Positions 30,487 through 39,672 of a stretch of 64,000 nt of DNA are shown in pieces. The stretch comes from Prostheceraeus crozeri (taxonomy: Eukaryota; Platyhelminthes; Polycladida; Euryleptidae), in contig CAJQUW010009088.1 of NCBI GenBank assembly GCA_907163375.1, forward strand, positions 124,001 to 188,000. Direction: 5' to 3'. The position numbers and the translations under genes were made by a program. The notes below the pieces were generated by a model. The model was not told the DNA's origin. It saw nothing but the letters and a program-made list of their open reading frames with translations, and searched no databases. Positions within the stretch are counted from its first letter, which is position 1, and the number at the start of each line of letters is the position of its first letter.

Positions 30487-30960
30487 TTAGAAGTTATAGC
30501 AGCGTCGTCGTTTAGCGCCTGATGAATGATTAGAGCCTCTGCGACGTTTGCGTGAATGCCTTTTGACTGAAGATCGCACTTTACCAGCTCCGCGATGTTT
30601 CCTCCTTCCTTTATTCATTCGTTTAGGTGATTTCTTTCCTTGAGTAACACCAGCAATGGTCTGCTTCAATGTTTTTAAACCGCGTTCCTTCCCACGATTC
30701 AACAAACTGCTCTTAAAACTTCTACCTCTGGAAAGATCACTAGCAACATCACCAGCAAAGCCAACGGCATTACTTAAAACATTTCGTTTTAAAGATCTAC
30801 CGACATTGGATATGAGAGGTGCTACAACAGATTTCAGTGCACCAAGTATGCTACCTCCACGTTGGCGGCGAGCACCGATGTAAATTTGTCCTCCGCCACT
30901 TACATAGGAGGGTCGTGAATAAAATGAGGCAGTTGGATTCATAGCTGAAACCCTAAACAT
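30487..30960 (-). CDS. Basic Polinton core/minor virion protein
   Basis: 157 residues. The N-terminus has a GGGQIYIGARRQRGGS segment, then a hydrophobic amphipathic helix (ILGALKSVVAPLISNVG), then a strongly basic C-terminus (KRMNKGRRKHRG, KRHSRKRRRG). The order of amphipathic helix then basic tail recalls adenovirus protein VI/core proteins, which disrupt membranes or bind DNA. The role is an inference from composition and position between capsid and integrase genes. Confidence 0.65.
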   Translation of the reverse strand: MFRVSAMNPTASFYSRPSYVSGGGQIYIGARRQRGGSILGALKSVVAPLISNVGRSLKRNVLSNAVGFAGDVASDLSRGRSFKSSLLNRGKERGLKTLKQTIAGVTQGKKSPKRMNKGRRKHRGAGKVRSSVKRHSRKRRRGSNHSSGAKRRRCYNF

Positions 30961-30983
30961 TGTTAGTTACAACTTTGCATGAA

Positions 30984-32204
30984 TCACTGTCGATCACTTA
31001 GATGAAAGATGTCGGCACGACGCATCCAAGAGTTCATACTTGAAGGATAACCAGTCCATTTAACAAGACACCATTCTTCACCTTGCCGTTTTTTACATCG
31101 AATGATTTTCTCTACCAAATATGTTTCACTTTCAGTGACTACCTCAATCTCATCGCGGTAAAAGCTACCCTCAATTTCTTCATTATCGTAATCTTTCAAC
31201 TTGTAGGTGGTCGGAGAGTCTTTTTGATTAATCCTTGATACTGTAAATACCTCCTCTGTCCAATTCGGGAGGTACCCTTTAGCAAAAACACTTTTCACTT
31301 TTGAGATACGAACTTTATCGCCAATTTTCACATCACTTTTCACATGAGTGCGTTTACGTTGGAATGATTCGCGCACTTTATCTACATTGTCAGCATTTAC
31401 ATCTACTGGTCTGAGTCCAATAGAACGATGGATAGAGTGATTGTAGGCATGGAGTGTATCTTGTAGAACCTTTGTCCAATTTTGTGTCAAGTTGGCAGTA
31501 AAATGTCGCCACAAGCGATTTTTTAATGTGCGATTAAAACGTTCAACGAGTGCAGCTTTATAAGCGCTCTTTACACTAAACAACTCAATGTCATGCCTCT
31601 CAAATAATCTTGTCACATGCTGATTTTCAAACTCTTTTCCTTGATCACTCTGAATTCTTTTTGGAATGCGACCTTCTCGAAAAATTGTTTGGAATGCTTT
31701 TGCTACTCCTTTTCCTTCTTTAGTTTTTAAAGGTTGAGCCCACGCATAACGCGAGAAAATATCAATGACGGTTAAAATAAAATTATTGCCCGAGTTATGT
31801 TTTGAAATGGAGGCAACATCGCACAAATCTGCTTGCCACTGTTCATCGATGTCATGAACAATATAATGGCGGGTGCGGTACTTCTTTTTCGCTTGTTTGT
31901 GGAGTGTATAGGTAGCCTGACCCTTTAACCATCGTTTCACTTGTGATTGTGGAAGACCACTTGCTTTTGATAATTTCTTGATAGATGCAAATCCTGCCGG
32001 ATGTTTTACATCATAATAGATTGACTTCAAACGTTCAGTCGATGACGACTGACTCTTTTTCCTCCTTCTCATCTTTTTGTTTTCTTGCCTTTCTACATTT
32101 ACAACAACTGCAGCATTTAGCTTTAGCGGTTTTGCGATCGTGTTCACATTGCTTAGGGGTTTCATTATGAGAGCTGGCGCAGCAAGTGCAAGTGACAACG
32201 ACAT
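30984..32204 (-). CDS. Polinton integrase (RVE) with C-terminal chromodomain
   Basis: Inserts the element. The RVE core shows the first Asp in EQWQADLCDV, the second in IQSDQGKEF and the Glu in ALVERFNRTLKNRLW. A C-terminal chromodomain is visible (YLVEKIIRCKKRQGEEWCLV, then KWTGYP, SMNSW), which could steer insertion to modified histones. The long frame opens at 32204, but MRRRKKSQSSSTERLKSIYY at about 32072 is a more usual start because the upstream part overlaps a Cys-rich frame. The insertion it would produce (6-bp duplication) is what is seen at both element ends. Confidence 0.92.
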   Translation of the reverse strand: MSLSLALAAPALIMKPLSNVNTIAKPLKLNAAVVVNVERQENKKMRRRKKSQSSSTERLKSIYYDVKHPAGFASIKKLSKASGLPQSQVKRWLKGQATYTLHKQAKKKYRTRHYIVHDIDEQWQADLCDVASISKHNSGNNFILTVIDIFSRYAWAQPLKTKEGKGVAKAFQTIFREGRIPKRIQSDQGKEFENQHVTRLFERHDIELFSVKSAYKAALVERFNRTLKNRLWRHFTANLTQNWTKVLQDTLHAYNHSIHRSIGLRPVDVNADNVDKVRESFQRKRTHVKSDVKIGDKVRISKVKSVFAKGYLPNWTEEVFTVSRINQKDSPTTYKLKDYDNEEIEGSFYRDEIEVVTESETYLVEKIIRCKKRQGEEWCLVKWTGYPSSMNSWMRRADIFHLSDRQ

Positions 32205-32250
32205 TCACCTCTGGCGGCTCATTACATGGCAAGCAACACATCTGCTTCAT
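32035..32250 (-). CDS. Small Cys-rich Polinton protein (candidate)
   Basis: 71 residues with about 14 cysteines (MKQMCCLPCNEPP, CTCCASS, KCCSCCKCRK) and an acidic/basic tail. The ATG follows the end of the preceding gene within 2 bases and it overlaps the integrase frame, typical of tight late-block packing. No family is recognised; it may be a metal-binding protein or a chance frame. Confidence 0.4.
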   Translation of the reverse strand: MKQMCCLPCNEPPEVNVVVTCTCCASSHNETPKQCEHDRKTAKAKCCSCCKCRKARKQKDEKEEKESVVID

Positions 32251-32251
32251 A

Positions 32252-32944
32252 TTAATAGTCTGAGAACATGTATTTCCTAGGAGGAGCTGTTTTACGTTTT
32301 TCTTTTACTAGTTTTAGTGGTGATGTAGATCTACGTCGAGTTCTTCCTCTTGTTTGCTTAGTGAGTGTGGGAGGGGATGTAGCAGGTGACGTCTTAAACC
32401 AATTTGTTGGCATTTTCATCGCCTGAAGCATTGGAGCAGTAGCCACTGTTGAATCAAGTTCTTTCAATGTCTCATTATTTAAAGCAAATTTTGGCACATT
32501 ATGCTTTTTCAATAGTTTAAGAAAGTATGACCAACCAGGTGGAACATAGCCCTGACGGCGCTTTCTACGTGTCGCATACTGAATCAAGTCTTCATAACGT
32601 GAAGCATCAATCACTTTATTTTCATCTGTAATGATTTCTCCTCTATCATTTACATTGAGATGGGGCTCAATACTATTGAAAAGAGATATGGCATGTGCGC
32701 GAGATGCTAAAGGTGTAGCAGTCGATACAGAGTCACGCATCTTATTCTTCAAGTTTTTCAATTGCTCAACAGTTTCCGATTGTAATAATACAGCACGATG
32801 TGGATCTTTGATGTGAACATTTTGCTGATAATCTATTTCTTTTCTATACATTTGATTTGCAAGAGGTTGCTTTACTTGCTGCATGGCAGTCAATTGTACA
32901 TATTCATCCTGAGGAATAACAATCATGCGAGAATAAGAACTCAT
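32252..32944 (-). CDS. Polinton conserved protein of unknown function (230 residues)
   Basis: Begins MSSYSRMIVIPQDEYVQL. It is mostly helical, with IDASRYEDLIQYATRRKRRQ followed by a PPGWSYFLKLLKKHNVPKFA segment, and ends in a basic, proline-containing tail (TRGRTRRRSTSPLK). Its place between ATPase and integrase, overlapping the ATPase by a few bases, matches one of the unnamed conserved Polinton genes. Function unknown. Confidence 0.65.
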   Translation of the reverse strand: MSSYSRMIVIPQDEYVQLTAMQQVKQPLANQMYRKEIDYQQNVHIKDPHRAVLLQSETVEQLKNLKNKMRDSVSTATPLASRAHAISLFNSIEPHLNVNDRGEIITDENKVIDASRYEDLIQYATRRKRRQGYVPPGWSYFLKLLKKHNVPKFALNNETLKELDSTVATAPMLQAMKMPTNWFKTSPATSPPTLTKQTRGRTRRRSTSPLKLVKEKRKTAPPRKYMFSDY

Positions 32945-33606
32945 AGTTTGTAGATAATCATGGGAGTTTTCAAAATATCACTTCGAAATCTAAATTCTTC
33001 CGGACACTCTTGCGTAAAGTCAATGAATAAGTAACCGTATGGTTTTTCAGTAGCTGCTTGAAAAATTTCAATTAAGGCTTTTGATCCTCTGGGTGCAACT
33101 TGTCGCGCTAAAATTTCAAATTGACTTTTATCTCGCGGATTCTTGAAAATAGCATAATAGTGTGTATTCAGGTTTCGTGTACGAGCTTCTTTTCCATCAG
33201 GAAATAAATTTTGTGTAATATAGATGATAAAACACCTTTTATGGTGTGCTGCGCGAGTGAACATATCTGTAACATCTTTTGAATTCTTACTTTCTTTTAA
33301 TAAATCATCCAATACAACAACATCATTAGACTGAAGTTTATCCACTGGAATAATTCCTTCATGTCGAATAAAGTTGCGACTTTGCAATTCCTGAAACAGC
33401 GACGGTTGATAAATACCATAACACCAAATCACTCGATTGATAGGTTCCTTAAACAACTCCCTTCTTTTATCCAATAAATTCAGCGTGAAAACAGTTTTAC
33501 CTGCATGAGATGGACCTGATACAGTCAGAACTTTATCACATTGAAGTCTGAAATCCATTTTATTACTTTGAGACTCAACATTTGCATAATTAACGCTTAG
33601 AGCCAA
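32941..33606 (-). CDS. Polinton genome-packaging ATPase (FtsK/HerA type)
   Basis: 221 residues. Walker A is TVSGPSHAGKTVFTLNLL and Walker B is NDVVVLDDLLKE. A sensor-like CFIIYITQNLF follows, then a conserved HYYAIFKNPRDKSQFEIL. This ATPase family packages DNA into double-jelly-roll capsids. It overlaps neighbouring genes by a few bases on both sides, in the same strand block as capsid and protease. Confidence 0.9.
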   Translation of the reverse strand: MALSVNYANVESQSNKMDFRLQCDKVLTVSGPSHAGKTVFTLNLLDKRRELFKEPINRVIWCYGIYQPSLFQELQSRNFIRHEGIIPVDKLQSNDVVVLDDLLKESKNSKDVTDMFTRAAHHKRCFIIYITQNLFPDGKEARTRNLNTHYYAIFKNPRDKSQFEILARQVAPRGSKALIEIFQAATEKPYGYLFIDFTQECPEEFRFRSDILKTPMIIYKL

Positions 33607-33961
33607 AGATATTTCCCAATAGGTTGCCCACGGCAGGAGCTATCATTGGAAGTATTGCTGAAAGGAAACCGCCCTTTTGTGTTAGAGTTTTCCTCTTTCT
33701 TTGAAGGGCGACTTTAGGATTGGAGATGAAACGCAATTTCGTAGCATATCGCTTAAGTAACTTTCGTTGTTTTGGCGCTAATTTCTTCGTCCTCAACTTC
33801 CTCACATGAGAAATAATTTCACAAATGAATTTATCGTTAGCATGTCGTATAGCATTGTATCGCTGATTTGCTTTCATTCGTCGGAGAGCTTGAATGGCTG
33901 AAGAAAACTTTTGACTTTTACGTTTCGTCATTTTACGTTTCGCCATTTTACGTTTCGCCAT
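33590..33961 (-). CDS. Small basic Polinton protein with hydrophobic C-terminus
   Basis: 123 residues. The N-terminus repeats the basic motif AKRKMAKRKMTKRK. A helical middle (FICEIISHVRKLRTKKLAPK) leads to GGFLSAILPMIAPAVGNLLG at the C-terminus, a glycine/alanine-rich hydrophobic helix. Similar proteins accompany many invertebrate Polintons. A membrane-active or core role is possible by analogy with adenovirus protein VI. This is an inference. Confidence 0.7.
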   Translation of the reverse strand: MAKRKMAKRKMTKRKSQKFSSAIQALRRMKANQRYNAIRHANDKFICEIISHVRKLRTKKLAPKQRKLLKRYATKLRFISNPKVALQRKRKTLTQKGGFLSAILPMIAPAVGNLLGNIFGSKR

Positions 33962-34012
33962 TTTCCGTGTTAGTCTTTGCTAAAACCTATCTTTACCACA
34001 TTTGCATAGGTA

Positions 34013-34342
34013 CTAACTATTGCGACATAAGTGACACTCGAAATGAGCAATGTCACAGTGGTTACATTGGCAAAGTTGAATGCAATTACGTATGAAACAG
34101 CGTTGACAAAAAGCATGCTTACATCTCTTGAAGATGCGCTTTTCATTTCCATCCTTTCGCTTACATACATCGCAACACATAGTTTCACCGTTACTGATGT
34201 CTATAGCAAGTCTTTTTGAAGATATGAATTTGCTAGCCTTTTCTAAATAATAGACGCATGTACAGAAGGAATATACTTCGAGAGTGAGCAGACATAGCTC
34301 GAAAACCAGTTGTGCTACAATCAAGTACCACTGCATTTTCAA
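34013..34342 (-). CDS. Polinton membrane-anchored RING-like protein
   Basis: 109 residues. An N-terminal hydrophobic segment (YLIVAQLVFELCLLTLEVYS) would span or enter a membrane. A RING-like Cys/His series follows: CCDVC, RCKHAFCQRC, then CQCNHC and HFECHLC. RING proteins act as ubiquitin E3 ligases, so a role in turning over host defence proteins is conceivable. The zinc ligand spacing is close to, not exactly, classical RING. Confidence 0.6.
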   Translation of the reverse strand: MKMQWYLIVAQLVFELCLLTLEVYSFCTCVYYLEKASKFISSKRLAIDISNGETMCCDVCKRKDGNEKRIFKRCKHAFCQRCFIRNCIQLCQCNHCDIAHFECHLCRNS

Positions 34343-34749
34343 TTTTTCTTTATGGAAAGTTGAATGTGAATATCTGAAATCGCTTCAATCACTAGACTGC
34401 TACCATGATGGTTAAATGCGTTAAGACGTTCAGCAATTTTTATCATATGTCTTTTAAAAAATTCTTCGGGGTGATCTACCACTTCCATTGAATAAGAAGC
34501 AAAATGGAAAGAGCGACTTTCCACCTCTTCCTTTCCAAAATGACTAAACTTAATTTTCGCAACTAATCGCGCCATGATAATGCTATCAGAGAATGTATTC
34601 ATTAACTCTAGAAATAGAGTGCTAGCATCATCGACCACTGCTTCGATGTCGGTCTCATCTTTATGAAAATTTATCACATAATCTTGAACAGCTCCTTTTA
34701 AACTTTGCCTATGAAAATGTAATGTTCCGCAGTCGTTTGAGAAAGACAT
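34339..34749 (-). CDS. Polinton right-arm conserved protein (136 residues)
   Basis: Begins MSFSNDCGTLHFHRQSLKG and ends SDIHIQLSIKKN. A diverged homologue lies at 2220-2640, so the gene is under lasting selection in this element group. No domain is recognised. The central SFHFASYSMEV and PEEFFKRHMIKIAERLNAF segments are the best conserved. It overlaps the RING-like gene by a few bases. Confidence 0.7.
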   Translation of the reverse strand: MSFSNDCGTLHFHRQSLKGAVQDYVINFHKDETDIEAVVDDASTLFLELMNTFSDSIIMARLVAKIKFSHFGKEEVESRSFHFASYSMEVVDHPEEFFKRHMIKIAERLNAFNHHGSSLVIEAISDIHIQLSIKKN

Positions 34750-34836
34750 GATCGCCCTTTAACTAACCCATCCATTGCATGAAAACAACAACTCTTCTCA
34801 TAGTAACATTTATTGAATAACGGTAACAAGCATGCA

Positions 34837-35367
34837 TTATAAATCAATGGTTTGAAAGAGATAAAATAGATACAGCTGATAACTATCATACAGCGAGCAA
34901 TGATAACCATACAGGACTTTGGCAGTGTTGAGGTAAGGAGGAAAGAAGCATTGGTTATGAACGTAGCTACTACAACGAACAGACAAAATAGGAACACACA
35001 AATCCTTAAAACGTTTCGTGACTTCATGATAATGTTGATTCACTCTACTATCCCAAGGCGGGAGCAAAATATCATCAATGATTAGATTAGGAAATACTTT
35101 CCTCTCCTTACCAGGATTATTACAAAAGATGCGTATAACATTGAAAGCAGCTAACCATCGTTTAAAGTCAATAAGAAGAGCACTTTCACAAGAAAAGCCA
35201 TAGTCTTGCAAATATTTCAGATTAAGTCCATGAATGTGTTTTCTCGCCCATTGATCAACATTGGGATCGCAGTTGGCATGTTGATGATAGACACTAACAA
35301 TCTGATATGTCCAATTGTTCATAGGAATAGCACTGAGCTCCTGTACAGGTTCACCCTCACAATCCAT
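34837..35367 (-). CDS. Polinton right-arm conserved protein (176 residues), exonuclease-like N-terminus
   Basis: Begins MDCEGEPVQELSAIP, where D-x-E resembles motif I of DEDD exonucleases, then SVYHQHANC, RKHIHGLN and DFKRWLAAFNVIRIF, and later LPPWDSRVNQHYHE. A homologue is at 237-740. The other exonuclease motifs are not clear, so the assignment is weak. An acceptor-like TTTTAG lies just upstream of the ATG, hinting at a spliced leader. Confidence 0.5.
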   Translation of the reverse strand: MDCEGEPVQELSAIPMNNWTYQIVSVYHQHANCDPNVDQWARKHIHGLNLKYLQDYGFSCESALLIDFKRWLAAFNVIRIFCNNPGKERKVFPNLIIDDILLPPWDSRVNQHYHEVTKRFKDLCVPILSVRCSSYVHNQCFFPPYLNTAKVLYGYHCSLYDSYQLYLFYLFQTIDL

Positions 35368-35419
35368 AAAAATGATGATAGAAGCCTAAAACGGAAATTT
35401 ACACATCTAAGGAAACGTT

Positions 35420-35668
35420 CTATAACATATTACAAAATGAAGAATTACATCGATGCTTTTCACGACAAAATACACAAATGATATGATGGCAACGAAGAAG
35501 TAAAATGTATCTAATAAGACCACGTCTACGACACTCAAAGCACATAAGCGAATTGTCATAGGGTAGAGTTAGGAAAGGACTAGTAATTCTCCTTCTTTGA
35601 TTTGCGTTTTGATGTAGCATTCTTCTCCGACTTGCGCTTCGTACCACTGCTGTTAAGGATTTGATCAA
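35420..35668 (-). CDS. Second small RING-like Polinton protein
   Basis: The C-terminal part carries a RING-like series: LMCFECRRRG, LLRCHHIICVFCREKH, RCNSSFC. The true start is uncertain: several methionines precede it and its N-terminus overlaps the neighbouring gene. It parallels the membrane RING-like protein at 34013. Two RING-like genes in the same arm suggest a selected function. Confidence 0.5.
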   Translation of the reverse strand: MIKSLTAVVRSASRRRMLHQNANQRRRITSPFLTLPYDNSLMCFECRRRGLIRYILLLRCHHIICVFCREKHRCNSSFCNML

Positions 35669-36284
35669 TTATGTCGTCCACGTTGGGTGGTTTCGGAATA
35701 TATAGGATGGATTCCATATGCATGGAGAGAGAGGCTATTTTATTATCCTTGTGTCGACCATAATATAGTCCATTCACTTTGAAAAGGATATCCCAAGTAC
35801 CTTCTCCGAGCTCATCACATCTGATGGGTATTGAATGATCTCCATCCTTCTTATAGTAAGTACACCAATGTGATACCGGTAGGCAAATGTGATTACCATC
35901 CCAAATCTTTCTATAGGGAGTATCCTTGTCATCTCTGGCCTTCCACTCTTGAGCAAGAGGAGTAGGAATGTCCATATTTAATGTCACGTACTCCTCAATA
36001 ATATCAAGTTGGTGGCGAATGTACGGACTCACGGGGATCAGTATGTAGTCCCCATACTGATTGTGCATTATCTTGACATCCGTGGAAGGGAGCATTCCCG
36101 TTTGGAGTACTACGCTATGATCATCATAACGCAAGGCTTGTTTAAATTTACGCTGTAGCGGTGTAGGATTATGTACCTTGGATGTTTCTTCCACTGGCCT
36201 CAGTTGTAGATGATCTGATCGTAGCGAACCTTGTAACGTTTGACCGCCATTTTGTCCTACTAGTGCAGCAGATGGAGTAGATGC
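35580..36284 (-). CDS. Polinton right-arm conserved protein with basic tail, spliced leader
   Basis: The open frame continues upstream of any ATG to an acceptor-like CAG at 36287-36285. A lone ATG followed by a GTAAGT donor lies at 36356-36348, so a tiny first exon is likely, as for the polymerase gene. The body has GDYILIPVSPYIRHQLDIIE, WDGNHICLPVSHW and WDILFKVNGLYYGRHKDNK, and ends in KRKSEKNATSKRKSKKEN, a nuclear-type basic tail. A homologue is at 907-1634. Function unknown. Confidence 0.65.
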   Translation of the reverse strand, partial: ASTPSAALVGQNGGQTLQGSLRSDHLQLRPVEETSKVHNPTPLQRKFKQALRYDDHSVVLQTGMLPSTDVKIMHNQYGDYILIPVSPYIRHQLDIIEEYVTLNMDIPTPLAQEWKARDDKDTPYRKIWDGNHICLPVSHWCTYYKKDGDHSIPIRCDELGEGTWDILFKVNGLYYGRHKDNKIASLSMHMESILYIPKPPNVDDIIDQILNSSGTKRKSEKNATSKRKSKKENY

Positions 36285-36347
36285 CTGAAAATGAAAAAAG
36301 ATTGTATTAAGTTTACGTTCAAGGGAGGAGAGGGAGGGAAGTAGTGA

Positions 36348-36505
36348 CTTACCATTTTAGTTGGATAATAGAACAGGGAACTAGAGAGAGAGAGAGAATG
36401 TGCGTCCGTCACTCGTGTGATTCAACGATGGAATGATTCTCACTGTGGAAGGCTCGCTATTTATAAAGAAATGCTTGATTCTCATTGGATGATGATCCTC
36501 ATTGG
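36348..36505 (-). promoter_or_regulatory. Polinton right promoter cassette, mirror of 20047-20207
   Basis: Minus strand: CCAAT at 36505-36501 and 36488-36484 (17 bp apart), then TATAAATA from 36465 (23 bp further). Next come a leader containing GAGTGACGGACGCACATTCT and an ATG immediately followed by GTAAGT. Spacing is identical to the left cassette, and the leader is clearly similar (GTGACGAACGCACGATCTCT there). The pair therefore arose by duplication. Confidence 0.75.
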
Positions 36506-36514
36506 ACAATAACA

Positions 36515-38083
36515 TCACGCTGATTCCAAATCTGAAATCCGTTTTCCCATCCGATGCTTCGTTTTGAAGCTAGAGCCCAAAACGTCCCAAATTCTAACTC
36601 TGTCGTTTTTCGCCAATGTCCCAAAATCTTAAATGGTGTCTCACATCTAAACGAAGACAGATAGGAACAAGCCGATTCTTTCACTGAATTTGTCTCACTC
36701 TTAGCTTTCAAACGAGCTATCGCACGACAAAATCCGTTCACTAGAAGCCAAAATCGAAGCAAGCTGTCCAGAGGGGGGGGGACGTCAGCGAAATTTCAGA
36801 ATTTGATGAAAAATGTTTTGGTGACGGTCCCAGGTCGAAATTCCACACTTTGGAAAATTTTCAAAATTTTACCCATACAAAGTCACTCTGACACTTAGGA
36901 TTTTTTCAGGTAAGCGAGCTCCGACCTAAAATCTTGTAACCGCTCTAACTTTTGAACGAAGACAGATAGGAACAAGCCGATTCTTTCACTGAATTTGTCT
37001 TACTCTTAGCTTTCAAACGAGCTATCGCACGACAAAATCCGTCCACTAGAAGCCAAAATCGAAGCAAGCTGTCCAGAGGGGGGGGGACGTCAGTGAAAAT
37101 TTTTTCTCTGCGATTTCGCTGGAAACATCCTTCCTAACCCAAAATTTCACGTAGATTCCGAATCTGGCCTCCGTTTTCTCATCCGATGCTTCGTTTGGGC
37201 GCTACACACCAAAACGTCCCAAATTCTAACTCTGTCGTTTTTTCGAAAAATGTTGAAAATTTTTTCTCTCCGATTGACTTGAAACTCACCATACAGATAA
37301 AGAATTTCACGCTGATTCCAAATCTGAAATCCGTTTTCCAATCCGATGCTTCGTTTTGAAGCTAGAGCCCAAAACGTCCCAAATTCTAACTCTGTCGTTT
37401 TTCACCAATGTCCCAAATCTTAAATGGCGTCTCACATCTAAACGAAGACAGATAGGAACAAGCCGATTCTTTCAGTGAATTTGTCTCACTCTTAGCTTTC
37501 AAACGAGCTATCGCACGACAAAATCCGTTCACTAGAAGCCAAAATCGAAGCAAGCTGTCCAGAGGGGGGGGACGTCAGTGAAAATTTTTTCTCTCCGATT
37601 TCGCTGGAAACATCCTTCCTAACCCAAAATTTCACGTAGATTCCGAATCTGGCCTCCGTTTTCTCATCCGATGCTTCGTTTGGGCGCTACACACCAAAAC
37701 ATCCCAAATTCTAACTCTGTTAAAATTTTGAAGAAAAATTTTTTCTCATCGATTGACTTGAAACTCACCCTACCGATGCAGAATTTCACGCTGAACACGA
37801 ATCCGACCTCCGTTTTCTCATCCGACCACTCCTTCCACTCGAAACAACCCATTTTACAACCCAACATTCAGCAGATTGCACCAAAAACATCACACACTAT
37901 AGCCTCAAGACTAATCGTGGCGGTCGCCCAAGTCCACCACGACACTCTATCGTTCCAGAGGGGGGGGGGACTCAGACACGAAGCACCACGGCGGCCGACC
38001 ACGACACTCTGCCGAGCCAGAGGGGGGGACTCAGCGATGGCGGCCATCTTGCGCTATCTGGTGTTCGCCGTTTTCTTACTACT
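36515..38083 (-). repeat. Right terminal inverted repeat of the Polinton
   Basis: The mirror copy of 14367-15935. The same sub-repeats occur with G-runs near 36772, 37078, 37565, 37965 and 38020. It ends GTTTTCTTACTACT at 38083, followed by the TACATT duplication. Differences from the left arm are mostly in homopolymer length. Confidence 0.92.
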
Positions 38084-38089
38084 TACATT
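38084..38089 (+). repeat. Right 6-bp target duplication of the Polinton
   Basis: TACATT directly follows the right terminus. It matches 14361-14366 exactly, and the BEL coding resumes behind it. Confidence 0.93.
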
Positions 38090-39672
38090 TCTACAATATG
38101 AATTGAATCATTGGCCCGAAAACGAGCAAATTTCTAAAACATCCGATGAGAATACAAGAAGTGATGTCTGCCTTTTAGCGCAATCGTCATCGTCTATTTC
38201 GAATATCATTGAAATCGATCGCTACTCCTCCTTCCAAAAGCTACTGAGAGTTGAGGCAATTGTTATTAAGTTTATTAGAATCTTGAGGAAAGAAATATCA
38301 GATGCTACGATTACGTCTACAGATTTAGACAAGGCAGAGTCCATGTGGATCAAAGAAATGCAAAACGAGGAGTATAAATCGGAACTTCTTCATCTCCAAA
38401 GCAATGGACCAAGTACTAAGCTGTGCAAGAGTCTTTGTCTTTTTTGTTGATAGCGTGGGAATCATTCGCTCGAAAGGTCGTTCTCCATCGGTACTTCCTG
38501 AGGAAACAAATAGTCCTACGCTTATGCCTAAGGATTCGAAGTTTATCGATTTATTCGTTATGGATGCTCATCGAGATGTTTGTCATGGTGGTGTCTCGGC
38601 GACCTTAGCTAAATTGAGAGAAAGATATTGGATTATCAAAGGAAGACAACACGTCAAGAAGTTCGTTCGCCGGTGCCATTGGTGTCAACGGGTTCAAGGG
38701 TTTCATTATGTCCAAAAGGCTGTTCCTGATATTCCGAAATTTCGATTAAGTCAGATACGTGCTTTTTCTTCCGTCGGAATTGATTATTGCGGACCCTTGT
38801 ATTCGCGCAGTAATGGGGAGAGTACGGTCAGAAAATGTTACATTTGCCTTTTCGTGTGCGCATCCACAAGAGCCATGCATCTGGAACTGGTTCCGGATTT
38901 AGCTGCCTTAGCCTTTTGCAGGGCACTCAAAAGATTTGTTGGACGACGGGGAATTCCGCATATTGTATCCGATAACGCTAAAAATTTTAAAGCGGCTTTC
39001 AATATCTTGAAAGCTGTGTCTGAAGATGATGCTGTGTCGAGGTACACAAGTTCTAAGCGGATTGTATGGAATTTTATCGTAGAAAAGGCAGCCTGGATGG
39101 GCGGGTTTTATGAGAGAATAGTCAAAGAGGTGAAAGTTGCTCTTAAGAAAACCGTCCGCAAATCACTTTTAACATACGAAGAATTGGAAACGACTGTCAT
39201 TGAGATTGAGGGTGTGCTCAATTCCAGGCCGCCACTGTATGTTGGGGAGGAAAATGAAGGCATGATACTCTCTCCCAGTCATTTCATTATTCTCCAACGT
39301 CATACACATCTTCCGGATTCTCCGTATACCGAACCAGTTCAGTTGAATATTCACGATAAGATTCGCTATCAGAGAAACTTATTAAATTGTTTCTGGGATA
39401 TATGGCTGAAAATGTACGTTACATCATTACGGGAAAAGGGTTGGCGTAGTCATCGAGTATCGTCTGATGAGCCCGAAGTGAATGATGTTGTAATGCTGAT
39501 GGATGAAAAAATACCCAGATTAAATTGGAAAATTAGTACTATTCTTGAAGTTTGTAGAGGGCGCGATAATTGTATTCGATCTGCTGTAATGATTGTGAGG
39601 AATGGTAATAGGTGCGTGCGTTTGCGTAGGCCCATTCGCCTATTGGTGCCCATAGAAAAAGGTTCTGATTAA
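38090..39672 (+). pseudogene. BEL/Pao integrase region (copy 2)
   Basis: The remainder of pol after the Polinton. A zinc-binding N-terminus is visible (H-R-D-V-C-H-GG... then CHWCQRVQ). The RVE core has Asp in SSVGIDYCGPLY, Asp in HIVSDNAKNFKAAF and Glu in AAWMGGFYERIVKEV. A BEL-type DUF5641-like C-terminus follows (VNDVVMLMDEKIPRLNW). It belongs to the young split BEL fossil. Confidence 0.88.

Larger units (their letters stand above)
14367..38083. mobile_element. Polinton/Maverick, near-complete, inserted in BEL copy 2
   Basis: A 23.7-kb element with long terminal inverted repeats, AG...CT ends and a perfect 6-bp duplication. It has the whole Polinton core: PolB, RVE integrase, packaging ATPase, adenain-like protease and major capsid protein. 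It also has basic core-like proteins, two large paralogous proteins, PC4-like and TBP-like proteins, RING-like proteins and several unknowns. The two arms are nearly identical and almost every core gene is one long open frame, so the copy is young. It looks whole or very nearly whole, with at most about one or two possible breaks. It is treated as a fossil virus-like element. Confidence 0.95.

Noticed and set aside
34698-35027. Minus-strand frame with two hydrophobic segments
   Set aside because: It overlaps the conserved protein at 34837-35367 in another frame and has no counterpart in the diverged Polinton.
39455-39485. CTGATGA-GCCC-GAA resembling a hammerhead core
   Set aside because: It lies in BEL integrase coding, has no stem II of useful length and no pairing stem I or cleavage triplet.
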